Assembly (NCBI GenBank): GCA_013824905.1
Contig: PNOO01000175.1
Span: 1-5,382 of the forward strand
Direction: 5' to 3'
Origin: Syntrophus sp. (in: bacteria)
GTDB lineage: Bacteria; Desulfobacterota; Syntrophia; Syntrophales; UBA5619
Length of the DNA: 5,382 bases
A program made the translations under genes and the position numbers. Positions 1 through 5,281 of this stretch are shown piece by piece (position 1 is the stretch's first letter; every line of letters starts with the position of its first letter). The notes beneath the pieces were generated by a model. The model had not been told where the DNA came from and searched no databases. It saw nothing but the letters and a program-made list of their open reading frames with translations.

Positions 1-123
1 AGGCGTCGCCTCCTCCAGAAGGACCTCCTTATAGACCGGACAATGGGCGATGCACAAACCGCATTTGATGCAGTGATAGATATTTTCACGGGTATTTTCA
101 CCGAACACTTCTATCTTTTCCAT
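1..123 (-). CDS. glcF: GlcF-like iron-sulfur subunit of glycolate oxidase (N-terminal part, cut by window end)
   Basis: Only the first 41 codons are present and the frame stays open to the window edge. Seen: a ferredoxin-type motif C18-x2-C21-x2-C24-x3-C28-P (CIKCGLCIAHCP), which binds most of one [4Fe-4S] cluster. Known of the family: GlcF/HdrD-like proteins (about 400 residues in E. coli) carry two such N-terminal motifs and then cysteine-rich CCG domains, and pass electrons from the flavin subunits to the quinone pool or another acceptor. The start is the ATG at 123-121. An in-frame TGA lies 18 bases upstream with no other start between, and a GAGG ribosome site lies 10 bases before the ATG. 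It follows the GlcE-like gene after 64 bases, completing a glcD-glcE-glcF order. The position and motif make a GlcF-type subunit likely. With so little sequence, another two-cluster ferredoxin-domain protein (LutA/LldE- or HdrC-like) cannot be excluded. Confidence 0.8.
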   Translation of the reverse strand, partial: MEKIEVFGENTRENIYHCIKCGLCIAHCPVYKEVLLEEATP

Positions 124-129
124 AATTCC

Positions 130-142
130 ATGACCTCGTCAT
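130..142 (-). promoter_or_regulatory. Small hairpin holding the glcF ribosome site in its loop
   Basis: Read on the minus strand, ATGAC-GAG-GTCAT is a perfect 5-bp inverted repeat with a three-base loop. The loop and first stem base form GAGG, the best Shine-Dalgarno match before the GlcF start at 123. The ATGs at 142 and 131 in this element are in other frames and open only very short reading frames (14 and 6 codons). The stem is short and mostly A/T, so any control of glcF translation is speculative. The site does, however, fix the glcF start. Confidence 0.3.
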
Positions 143-153
143 CCGCTGACCGG

Positions 154-174
154 AAAAACCCGGAGGGGTCCTCC
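154..174 (-). terminator. Weak terminator or attenuator-like hairpin between glcE and glcF
   Basis: On the minus strand GGAGG-ACC-CCTCC (174-162) forms a 5-bp GC-rich stem with a three-base loop, followed by GGG and then five T residues (158-154). It starts 13 bases after the GlcE stop codon. The stem is short, the U-tract is brief and three G residues separate the two, so full termination is unlikely. Partial attenuation of glcF or 3'-end protection of the upstream message would fit. It may also be chance. Confidence 0.3.
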
Positions 175-187
175 TGCGGTTTTAAGC

Positions 188-1522
188 TCAGAGTCCCCCG
201 ACAAATCGCCCCGGATTCAGAACGCCGACCGGGTCCACCTTCTCCTTCAGGCGACGCATCACTACAACATCCGTCCGCGGCCCCCCCCAGACGTCGATCT
301 TTGCCTTCAGCTCAGTCGGACAGGACTCCGCAACGAGATTACCGTCATTCTTCACCGCTTCAGCGGTGAACTTGCCGATCAGATCGACGAGCGGGTCTGT
401 CTTCGCAACGCCGTTCTCAGGAATATAGGTCGTCAGGATACCGTTGCCGGCATGGCCGATAAAGGCGCAATCGATCCCGGCTGCCTGCGCCCAATTTTCA
501 TAATTCCCTAGTATATCCGCCTGTTTAGAAATGACAAAGTTGGATTTGAGAATCACGTGTGACTTCGAGGCAAGGGCAAAATCACGAACCCGCATCCAGA
601 AGATGCGGTCCTCCCGGCCTTTCAGGACCTTCGCATCGATCCCCCCCTCCTTCTTGCCCATCTCCCCGATTTCCGCCACCTGCCGCTCGACGGCCTCCCC
701 GACCCCCTCCAGACTGAAGGCAACCAGGTATTTCCCCTCTTCCCCGAGTTGACTTGCGGCTTTGCCGTCCATCAGCTCCATGGCCGAGGGAAGAAGAGAC
801 GAATGGAGGACCTTCCTCGTCAGGGATCCGGCTTTTCCCAGATCCTCGAAAGAAACCATGAGCGTAGCCGAAGCCTCCGGCAAAGGGAGGAGTTTTGTCG
901 TGATTTCGGTAATCACCCCCAAGGCTCCCCAGGACCCGATCATCAGCTTCGTCATGTCGTATCCGGAGACGTTTTTCACGGTCTTCCCGCCGAAGGCGAC
1001 GATATCGCCATTGGGGAAAACCGCTTTCAGACCCAGAAGCAGATCCCGAGCGGTGTTGTAAAGATACCGCCGCGGCCCGCTGCCGTTTGTGGCAATGATG
1101 CCCCCGATGGTGGCCTTATCCGTATAAGGGGGATCCAAGGGCAGGAACGAACCCTTGCCCGTGCCGGCCAGTTTTTCCTGTACCGCCGCCAGGGTCATCC
1201 CCGCTTCCACGGAGAGGCTCAGGTTGGGGACGTCATGCTCGGTAATTCGGTTGATTCTCAACAGGGAGAGAACCACATCGAGCTTCCGGGGAATCCCGCC
1301 CTGAGCCATTTTTGTGCCGTTGCCGCGGGGCACGACAGCCAGTTTTTCCGAATTCGCATAGGCCAGGAGCTTCGATAGCTCTACCACGCTTCCGGGATTG
1401 ACGACCGCCTTGGGCGTCATGCCGTCAACAGCATAGGCCTTCATCCGATCCGGATCCTGTATCACATTGGCTTCCCCGACGATCTCTTTCAGGGCGGAAG
1501 CCAATTGGTTTACATTGGACAT
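188..1522 (-). CDS. glcE: GlcE-like FAD-binding subunit of glycolate oxidase, long form
   Basis: A 444-residue FAD-binding oxidase of the PCMH/VAO fold, the presumed second flavin subunit of a glycolate oxidase. Seen: the FAD pyrophosphate loop at residues 65-77 (PRGNGTKMAQGG), the FAD-contact stretch PLDPP at 128-132 followed by ATIGGIIATNGSGPRRY (137-153), then VFPNGDIVAFGGKTVKNVSGYD (168-189), typical of GlcE. A C-terminal FAD-oxidase-like domain has HAGNG at 357-361 and ends in NPGRF (436-440). Where GlcD has the catalytic GEHG motif, this protein reads AESCP (398-402). E. coli GlcE is about 350 residues, so this form is longer by roughly 90, mainly because more of the C-terminal domain is kept. 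Start: ATG at 1522 with AGGAG five bases upstream. It lies 67 bases after glcD and 64 before glcF, in one transcription unit. Substrate is inferred: glycolate fits the neighbours, and D-lactate or other 2-hydroxy acids are possible. Confidence 0.88.
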   Translation of the reverse strand: MSNVNQLASALKEIVGEANVIQDPDRMKAYAVDGMTPKAVVNPGSVVELSKLLAYANSEKLAVVPRGNGTKMAQGGIPRKLDVVLSLLRINRITEHDVPNLSLSVEAGMTLAAVQEKLAGTGKGSFLPLDPPYTDKATIGGIIATNGSGPRRYLYNTARDLLLGLKAVFPNGDIVAFGGKTVKNVSGYDMTKLMIGSWGALGVITEITTKLLPLPEASATLMVSFEDLGKAGSLTRKVLHSSLLPSAMELMDGKAASQLGEEGKYLVAFSLEGVGEAVERQVAEIGEMGKKEGGIDAKVLKGREDRIFWMRVRDFALASKSHVILKSNFVISKQADILGNYENWAQAAGIDCAFIGHAGNGILTTYIPENGVAKTDPLVDLIGKFTAEAVKNDGNLVAESCPTELKAKIDVWGGPRTDVVVMRRLKEKVDPVGVLNPGRFVGGL

Positions 1523-1530
1523 ACGGTCTC

Positions 1531-1587
1531 CTTTCCTTGACGGCTTCGTAAAAGTCCGGATGCTGCGTTACTCTTCATCTTTCCTTG
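1531..1587. repeat. 9-bp direct repeat flanking a 39-bp insert in the glcD-glcE gap
   Basis: The nine bases CTTTCCTTG occur exactly at 1531-1539 and again at 1579-1587, enclosing 39 bases (1540-1578). They occupy most of the 67-base gap between the GlcD stop and the GlcE start. Removing one copy plus the 39 bases would leave a 19-base gap with an intact AAAGGAG ribosome site, close to the 12-28-base gaps of the upstream operon. This looks like a target-site duplication around a small inserted element. The insert shows no clear terminal inverted repeats, so a mini-element is not proven. Chance repetition of a purine-rich ribosome-site sequence is the main alternative. Confidence 0.45.
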
Positions 1588-1589
1588 GG

Positions 1590-2981
1590 TTATGCGGCTT
1601 TTTCCGTCTCCGGCAGCAGTTTACCTGGATTCAGGAGATTCAACGGATCGAAGGCCTCTTTGACCTTCTTCATGGCGGCAATGTCCTTAGGACTGAATAT
1701 TAAAGACATCCCATGCAGTTTTTCCAGACCGATGCCGTGCTCGCCGCTGATCGTTCCCCCCATCTCCGCGCAGAGCTTCATAATCTCCGTTGCCGCGGCA
1801 TGGACCCTCTCCAGTTCATCCTTATCCCGCTCATCGAAAAGGATCAGGGGGTGCAGATTCCCGTCACCGGCGTGGAAGACGTTGGCGATAGGAAGCTTGT
1901 ATTTCTTGCCGATCTCGACGACTTTTGCCAGCGTCTCAGGCAATCTGGTTCTGGGCACGGTGCCGTCGTTGACCAGATAGTTAGGACGCAGCCTGCCTAC
2001 GGCGCCGAAGGCGCCCTTCCTGCCGGCCCATATCATATCCCGTTCCGCCTGGTCCTTGGCGACCCGGATTTCCCGCACATTGTGCTCTCGGCAGATCGCA
2101 AGAATCCGCTCAGTGAGTCTTTCCATACCATCTTTCAGACCGTCGAGCTCGATAATCAGGATAGCCGCCGCATCGGTGGGGAAACCCACATGATAGGCCT
2201 CTTCGACGGCCTTGATCGTCAAATTGTCCATCATCTCCAAGGTGGCGGGAATGATCCCTTCCCCGATGATGGCGGTCACGGTATTGCCGCCGTCTTCAAT
2301 GGAATTGTAGATGCAGAGCATCGTCTTGACAGCCTCGGCCTTCGGCATGATCCGGAGAATCGCTTTTGTGACGATCGCCAGCGTTCCCTCGGAAGCCCCG
2401 AGAACCCCCAACAGGTCATAACCGGGATTGTCCAGTGCTTTGCTTCCCATCTGGACCACTTGGCCGTCGGAGAGAACCACTTCCGCCCCGAGGACATGGT
2501 TGCTGGTCACACCGTATTTCAGACAGTGTGGCCCCCCGGCATTCTCACCAAAGTTTCCCCCGATTGTGGTCACTTTTTCACTCGCCGGATCCGGCTGATA
2601 GAGATAACCGTGCTTGGCCAAGAGATTCTTCAGATCCAACGTCACCACGCCGGGCTGGACAATGACCCGTTGATTCTCGATATCCATTTCGAGAATCTGA
2701 TTCATTCGCGTCATGACAATGGCGATGCCTCCCCGAATGGGAACACTCCCCCCGCTCAGGTTCGTCCCTGCCCCCCGCGCGATGACATAAATCTTGTTAT
2801 CATGGGCAAATTTGACGACCTTTGACACCTGTTCGGTGGACGTAGGAAGAACGATGCAATCGGGTTGGGAGCGGATCAACGACGCATCGTATTCATAGAG
2901 TTTGAAGTGCATTGCTGAACTCAGCACATTTTCGCTGCCCACAAGCAGGACCAGCTCACTAATCATCCTATCCTTTTCCAT
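1590..2981 (-). CDS. glcD: GlcD-like FAD-linked oxidase (glycolate oxidase catalytic subunit)
   Basis: A 463-residue FAD-linked 2-hydroxy-acid oxidase, the probable catalytic subunit that converts glycolate to glyoxylate. Seen: an N-terminal PCMH FAD domain with LPTSTEQV (45-52) and RGAGTNLSGG (69-78), the FAD-contact region PDPAS (130-134) with GGNFGENAGGP (141-151), then a C-terminal FAD-oxidase domain with VFHAGDGNLHP (368-378), SGEHGIG (412-418) and a final NPGK (451-454). His370, His377 and His415 are the histidines expected around substrate and metal in this family. E. coli GlcD is about 499 residues, so the protein is complete. No signal peptide or membrane segment is visible, so it should act in the cytoplasm with GlcE and GlcF. 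Start: ATG at 2981 with AAGGA seven bases upstream. It is the first gene after a strong terminator, so it probably needs its own promoter in 2982-3039 or reads through. D-lactate dehydrogenase activity is the main alternative because the family does not separate the two by motif. Confidence 0.9.
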   Translation of the reverse strand: MEKDRMISELVLLVGSENVLSSAMHFKLYEYDASLIRSQPDCIVLPTSTEQVSKVVKFAHDNKIYVIARGAGTNLSGGSVPIRGGIAIVMTRMNQILEMDIENQRVIVQPGVVTLDLKNLLAKHGYLYQPDPASEKVTTIGGNFGENAGGPHCLKYGVTSNHVLGAEVVLSDGQVVQMGSKALDNPGYDLLGVLGASEGTLAIVTKAILRIMPKAEAVKTMLCIYNSIEDGGNTVTAIIGEGIIPATLEMMDNLTIKAVEEAYHVGFPTDAAAILIIELDGLKDGMERLTERILAICREHNVREIRVAKDQAERDMIWAGRKGAFGAVGRLRPNYLVNDGTVPRTRLPETLAKVVEIGKKYKLPIANVFHAGDGNLHPLILFDERDKDELERVHAAATEIMKLCAEMGGTISGEHGIGLEKLHGMSLIFSPKDIAAMKKVKEAFDPLNLLNPGKLLPETEKAA

Positions 2982-3039
2982 CGTGAATTCCTTCCCAATC
3001 CCCAGCCGTTCGACATTTCATGTAAAGCGGTAAAAATTC

Positions 3040-3086
3040 AAAAAAAAAGCGAAGCAATCACGAATAACGGCGACTGCTTCGCTTTT
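3040..3086 (-). terminator. Strong intrinsic terminator after the lyase gene
   Basis: On the minus strand AAAAGCGAAGCA (3086-3075) pairs perfectly with TGCTTCGCTTTT (3056-3045) around an 18-base loop. The pairing can extend three more steps inward, one of them a G-U pair. The second arm runs straight into a nine-T tract (3048-3040). This is a textbook rho-independent terminator for minus-strand transcription, 50 bases past the lyase stop codon. It separates the ligase-ferredoxin-lyase block from glcDEF. The opposite strand has only four T residues after the stem, so it should work mainly in one direction. Confidence 0.88.
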
Positions 3087-3136
3087 GCTAATGCATTATT
3101 TTTAACTGTCTTACGAACACCATTTTCAGTCTGAAC

Positions 3137-4030
3137 CTACTTCTTCCTCATGGCTTCCATATCGGCGATTTCCTTCATGGTCGCCAGGATCTGCCGGGCA
3201 TTGTCATAAACCGGGGTATCAACCATCTTGCCTTTGTAGGAAACGGCGGCGGCGCCTTTGGCGATCCCCTCTTCCTCGAAGATCTTCACTACGCCCGTGG
3301 CCCATTCGATATCATCGGCCGACGGCATGTAAAGCCTGTGCGAAGGCTCGATCTGGCTGGGATGGATCAGCATTCTACCTTCATAGCCCATCTGACGGCC
3401 CTGCATGACGCTCACCTCGAAGGCCTCGACGTTCTTGAAATCGACGAAGGGGCAGTCGATAGCGACGCAACCGGCGGCGCGCGCCGCCACAGCGGTATAA
3501 TAACGCCCGTAAAGCTGCTCGCCGCCTTCGGAGGTCAGCTTCACCCGCATGTCCTTTGTATAGTCCACGGCGCCGAAGATCAGGGAGTTCACACGCTTGC
3601 TGGCTGTGGCGGAGGCATAGGCATTGATCATCCCTTTGGCCGTTTCGATGAGGAGCTGAATGGCGATGCTCCCCACCTGAAGGCCGCGGCGTCTCTCGAG
3701 CTCTTCGAGCTTCCAGTCGAGCCGTTTGACGTTGTCCGCTTCGCCGGTCTTCGCCAGACAAACGCCGGAGAGTCCCTCATGGACGATCGCTTCGAGGTCG
3801 TCGTTCGTCATCAGAGTCTCCCAATTGTTGATCCGGGAGTAGACTTTGGAACCGCCGGTCCCCGCGTGTTTCAGGTTTTCCCGGACGCACTCGCGGGCCT
3901 TTGCTTTTTCCGCGGGGGGAACGGAGTCCTCCAGATCCAGCGTGATGATGTCCGCAGGAAATTCCGGCGCCTTACCGACCATCTTCTCGTTGTTGCCCGG
4001 AACATAAAATACCGATCTCATGACTGCCAT
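3137..4030 (-). CDS. CitE/HpcH-HpaI family beta-hydroxyacyl-CoA lyase, possibly malyl-CoA lyase
   Basis: A 297-residue TIM-barrel lyase of the HpcH/HpaI-CitE family, which cleaves or forms beta-hydroxyacyl-CoA thioesters in a Mg-dependent reaction. Seen: the opening RSVFYVPGNN (5-14), LDLEDSVPPAEKAKAR (31-46), substrate-arginine region SRINN (65-69, Arg66), metal ligands Glu129 in LLIETAKG (126-133) and Asp156 in FGAVDYTKD (152-160), and IHPSQI (222-227). The length is normal for the family. Start: ATG at 4030 with AGGAG eight bases upstream. The gene follows the SucD-like gene after 28 bases and is the last of its operon before the terminator. Known members act on malyl-CoA, beta-methylmalyl-CoA, citramalyl-CoA or citryl-ACP. 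No citrate lyase alpha or acyl carrier subunit is nearby, and glycolate oxidase genes follow. I therefore infer malyl-CoA (glyoxylate plus acetyl-CoA) as the most likely substrate. Citramalyl-CoA (pyruvate plus acetyl-CoA) is the chief alternative. Confidence 0.85.
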   Translation of the reverse strand: MAVMRSVFYVPGNNEKMVGKAPEFPADIITLDLEDSVPPAEKAKARECVRENLKHAGTGGSKVYSRINNWETLMTNDDLEAIVHEGLSGVCLAKTGEADNVKRLDWKLEELERRRGLQVGSIAIQLLIETAKGMINAYASATASKRVNSLIFGAVDYTKDMRVKLTSEGGEQLYGRYYTAVAARAAGCVAIDCPFVDFKNVEAFEVSVMQGRQMGYEGRMLIHPSQIEPSHRLYMPSADDIEWATGVVKIFEEEGIAKGAAAVSYKGKMVDTPVYDNARQILATMKEIADMEAMRKK

Positions 4031-4058
4031 AATTGTTTCTCCTTTCTTTCTGAATGGG

Positions 4059-4973
4059 TTATTTGACCCTCAATTTTCCCTGCTGATTGAACTCACGAAG
4101 ACGCGCCGGAATCTCGTTGGGGTTGTCCACAACGATAATGCCCGCCTCCCTGAGCCTTGTGATCTTGTCCTGAGTGGACCCGCTGCCGCGTTCGACGATC
4201 GCGCTGGCGTGGGAGAACTTCATCCCTGCAGGCGCCCAGGCGCCTGAGACGTAAATGATGATCGGTTTGGTAAACTTTCCGGACTTCACCAGTTGCGCCG
4301 CCTCTTCCTCATGGGAACCGCCCATCTCTCCGAAGATGGCCATGACATCCGTATCGGGATCCTCCTGAAATAGGGGGAGGACGTCGGAGAAGGACATTCC
4401 GGTCACCGGCTCAGTGCCCACATGGAGGACCGTGCTGATCCCAAATCCCGCTTGGGCGATGACGTAGGGAAGTGTCCCCGACTGCCCGCCGCTGCGGGAG
4501 ATGACCCCGACATGACCCGGCACGAAGTGTTTGTTGGCAAATTCGACCGAACCTCCCAGCCACCCGAGGGCTCCTATCCCCGGGGTGTTCACGCCGATAG
4601 AGCCGGGTCCCAGGAGCATCGCCCCTTTCTGCTTGCCGTAGGCGACCATCTCCAAAATGTCATATAGGGGAACGCGTTCGACCGGCATGACGATCCATTT
4701 AATGTCGGCGTCCAGCGCCTCGAAGACGGCGTCCTTCAAGCCCGTCCCGGGGATAAAGGTTACGGATACATCGAATAGACCGTGGTTTTTTACTGCATCC
4801 TTCACTGTATTGTACACGGGGATTCCATCGACTTCTTCGCCGCCGCGACCCGGCGTCACGCCGGCGACGACGTTCGTTCCCAGACGCCGCATGAATTTGG
4901 CCCGCATCGATCCTTCCCGGCCGGTAATCCCCTGAACCACCACTTTCGTTGATTTTGTCAACAAGATAGCCAT
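4059..4973 (-). CDS. SucD-like alpha subunit of an ADP-forming acyl-CoA ligase (succinate/malate-CoA ligase family)
   Basis: A 304-residue protein of the succinyl-CoA synthetase alpha family. Seen: a CoA-binding Rossmann domain with VQGITGREGSMRAKF (13-27) and GVTPGRGG (38-45), followed by a ligase domain with GPGSIGVNTPG (122-132), VISRSG (157-162), FGEMGG (214-219) and SHASAIVERGSGS (254-266). His255 aligns with the phosphohistidine that relays phosphate between carboxylate/CoA and the nucleotide on the beta subunit, and Glu216 with the glutamate that supports it. Differences from ordinary SucD: GPN-C-P becomes GPG-S-I, and the SRSG loop carries extra residues (SRSGGQSGTLPY, 159-170). The protein is somewhat longer than E. 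coli SucD (about 289). Start: ATG at 4973, seven bases after AGGTGG. It sits 20 bases after the ferredoxin gene and 28 before the lyase gene. Malate/malyl-CoA is inferred from the neighbours. Succinate or another dicarboxylate is possible. Confidence 0.87.
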   Translation of the reverse strand: MAILLTKSTKVVVQGITGREGSMRAKFMRRLGTNVVAGVTPGRGGEEVDGIPVYNTVKDAVKNHGLFDVSVTFIPGTGLKDAVFEALDADIKWIVMPVERVPLYDILEMVAYGKQKGAMLLGPGSIGVNTPGIGALGWLGGSVEFANKHFVPGHVGVISRSGGQSGTLPYVIAQAGFGISTVLHVGTEPVTGMSFSDVLPLFQEDPDTDVMAIFGEMGGSHEEEAAQLVKSGKFTKPIIIYVSGAWAPAGMKFSHASAIVERGSGSTQDKITRLREAGIIVVDNPNEIPARLREFNQQGKLRVK

Positions 4974-4993
4974 ATGTTCACCACCTTTTTGGT

Positions 4994-5269
4994 TTAAGAT
5001 ATTCCATGCTTCTTACGGTACTCATCCAGTCCCGGTAAGGGCGCCTCGATCTTGATCGCTCCCTTGCCCCTGAACCAGCACTCATATTCACATGCCAGGC
5101 ACTCTGTTCCGAGACGCTTGGCATCACCCTCGATCGCGGGTTTTCCGTCCTTCAGGACCAAAATCCCCCGGGCATAGGTTTTACAGGCCGCGATGCAGGC
5201 CTTGGATTCGCATTCCTGACACTTGCTGTCATCGATGATGACCTTGATTGTCTGTTCCTGAAATTCCAT
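4994..5269 (-). CDS. Small ferredoxin-like 4Fe-4S protein with seven cysteines, FixX-like C-terminal half
   Basis: A 91-residue predicted cytoplasmic electron carrier. Seen: first motif C17-x2-C20-x4-C25-x3-C29, a spacing also found in DmsB/HycB-type iron-sulfur proteins, and second motif C57-x2-C60-x3-C64 without a fourth cysteine. The CLACEYECWFRGKGAIKI stretch (57-74) resembles the FixX-type CxECGTCR region. In 2[4Fe-4S] ferredoxins the fourth cysteine of each motif serves the other cluster. By that rule C29, C57, C60 and C64 can hold one complete [4Fe-4S] cluster, while C17, C20 and C25 lack a partner. Start: ATG at 5269 with a perfect AGGAGG six bases upstream, directly after the stop of the previous gene (12-base gap), so the two genes are almost certainly co-transcribed. 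The next gene, the SucD-like subunit, follows after 20 bases. Its role is unknown. Electron transfer linked to glycolate or 2-oxoacid oxidation, or a structural part of the ligase, are both open. Confidence 0.85.
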   Translation of the reverse strand: MEFQEQTIKVIIDDSKCQECESKACIAACKTYARGILVLKDGKPAIEGDAKRLGTECLACEYECWFRGKGAIKIEAPLPGLDEYRKKHGIS

Positions 5270-5275
5270 GGGTCG

Positions 5276-5281
5276 CCTCCT
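5276..5281 (-). promoter_or_regulatory. Perfect Shine-Dalgarno site of the ferredoxin gene
   Basis: AGGAGG on the minus strand lies six bases before the ATG at 5269 and abuts the TAA stop (5284-5282) of the upstream gene. It supports the chosen start. Ribosomes finishing the upstream gene would release right on this site, which suggests translational coupling and high expression of the small ferredoxin. Confidence 0.7.

Noticed and set aside
43..369. A 108-codon plus-strand frame covering the glcE-glcF gap
   Set aside because: It overlaps the ferredoxin motif of the GlcF-like gene and the end of the GlcE-like gene on the other strand. Its product is low-complexity Pro/Ser/Arg-rich, which looks non-coding.
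749..1378. A 209-codon open frame on the plus strand
   Set aside because: It is antisense to the GlcE-like gene, has no recognisable motif and no upstream ribosome site that I can see.
1713..2825. A 370-codon open frame on the plus strand
   Set aside because: It lies entirely antisense to glcD, whose conserved FAD motifs run across the same bases. Its translation shows no family motif, and it is a shadow of the codon bias of the real gene.
1590..2981. Electron-bifurcating lactate dehydrogenase-Etf complex built on the GlcD-like protein
   Set aside because: Those systems place the FAD oxidase beside etfA and etfB. Here the partners are GlcE- and GlcF-like and no Etf gene is visible in the window.
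3013..3023. ACATTTCATGT inverted repeat upstream of glcD as an operator
   Set aside because: Only four base pairs per arm around three bases, with no second copy or promoter to anchor it. Likely chance.
3006..3039. TTGAAT or TTTACA as a -35 box for a glcD promoter
   Set aside because: No acceptable -10 box lies 16-18 bases downstream of either hexamer, so I do not call a promoter.
3089..3098. TAATGCATTA perfect 10-bp palindrome before the terminator
   Set aside because: It lies in an A/T-rich spacer inside the transcript, between stop codon and terminator. There is no partner site and no sign of regulation.
3338..4066. A 242-codon open frame on the plus strand
   Set aside because: It is antisense to the CitE-like lyase and runs into the downstream spacer. 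Its protein is histidine/glycine-rich shadow sequence without a recognisable domain.
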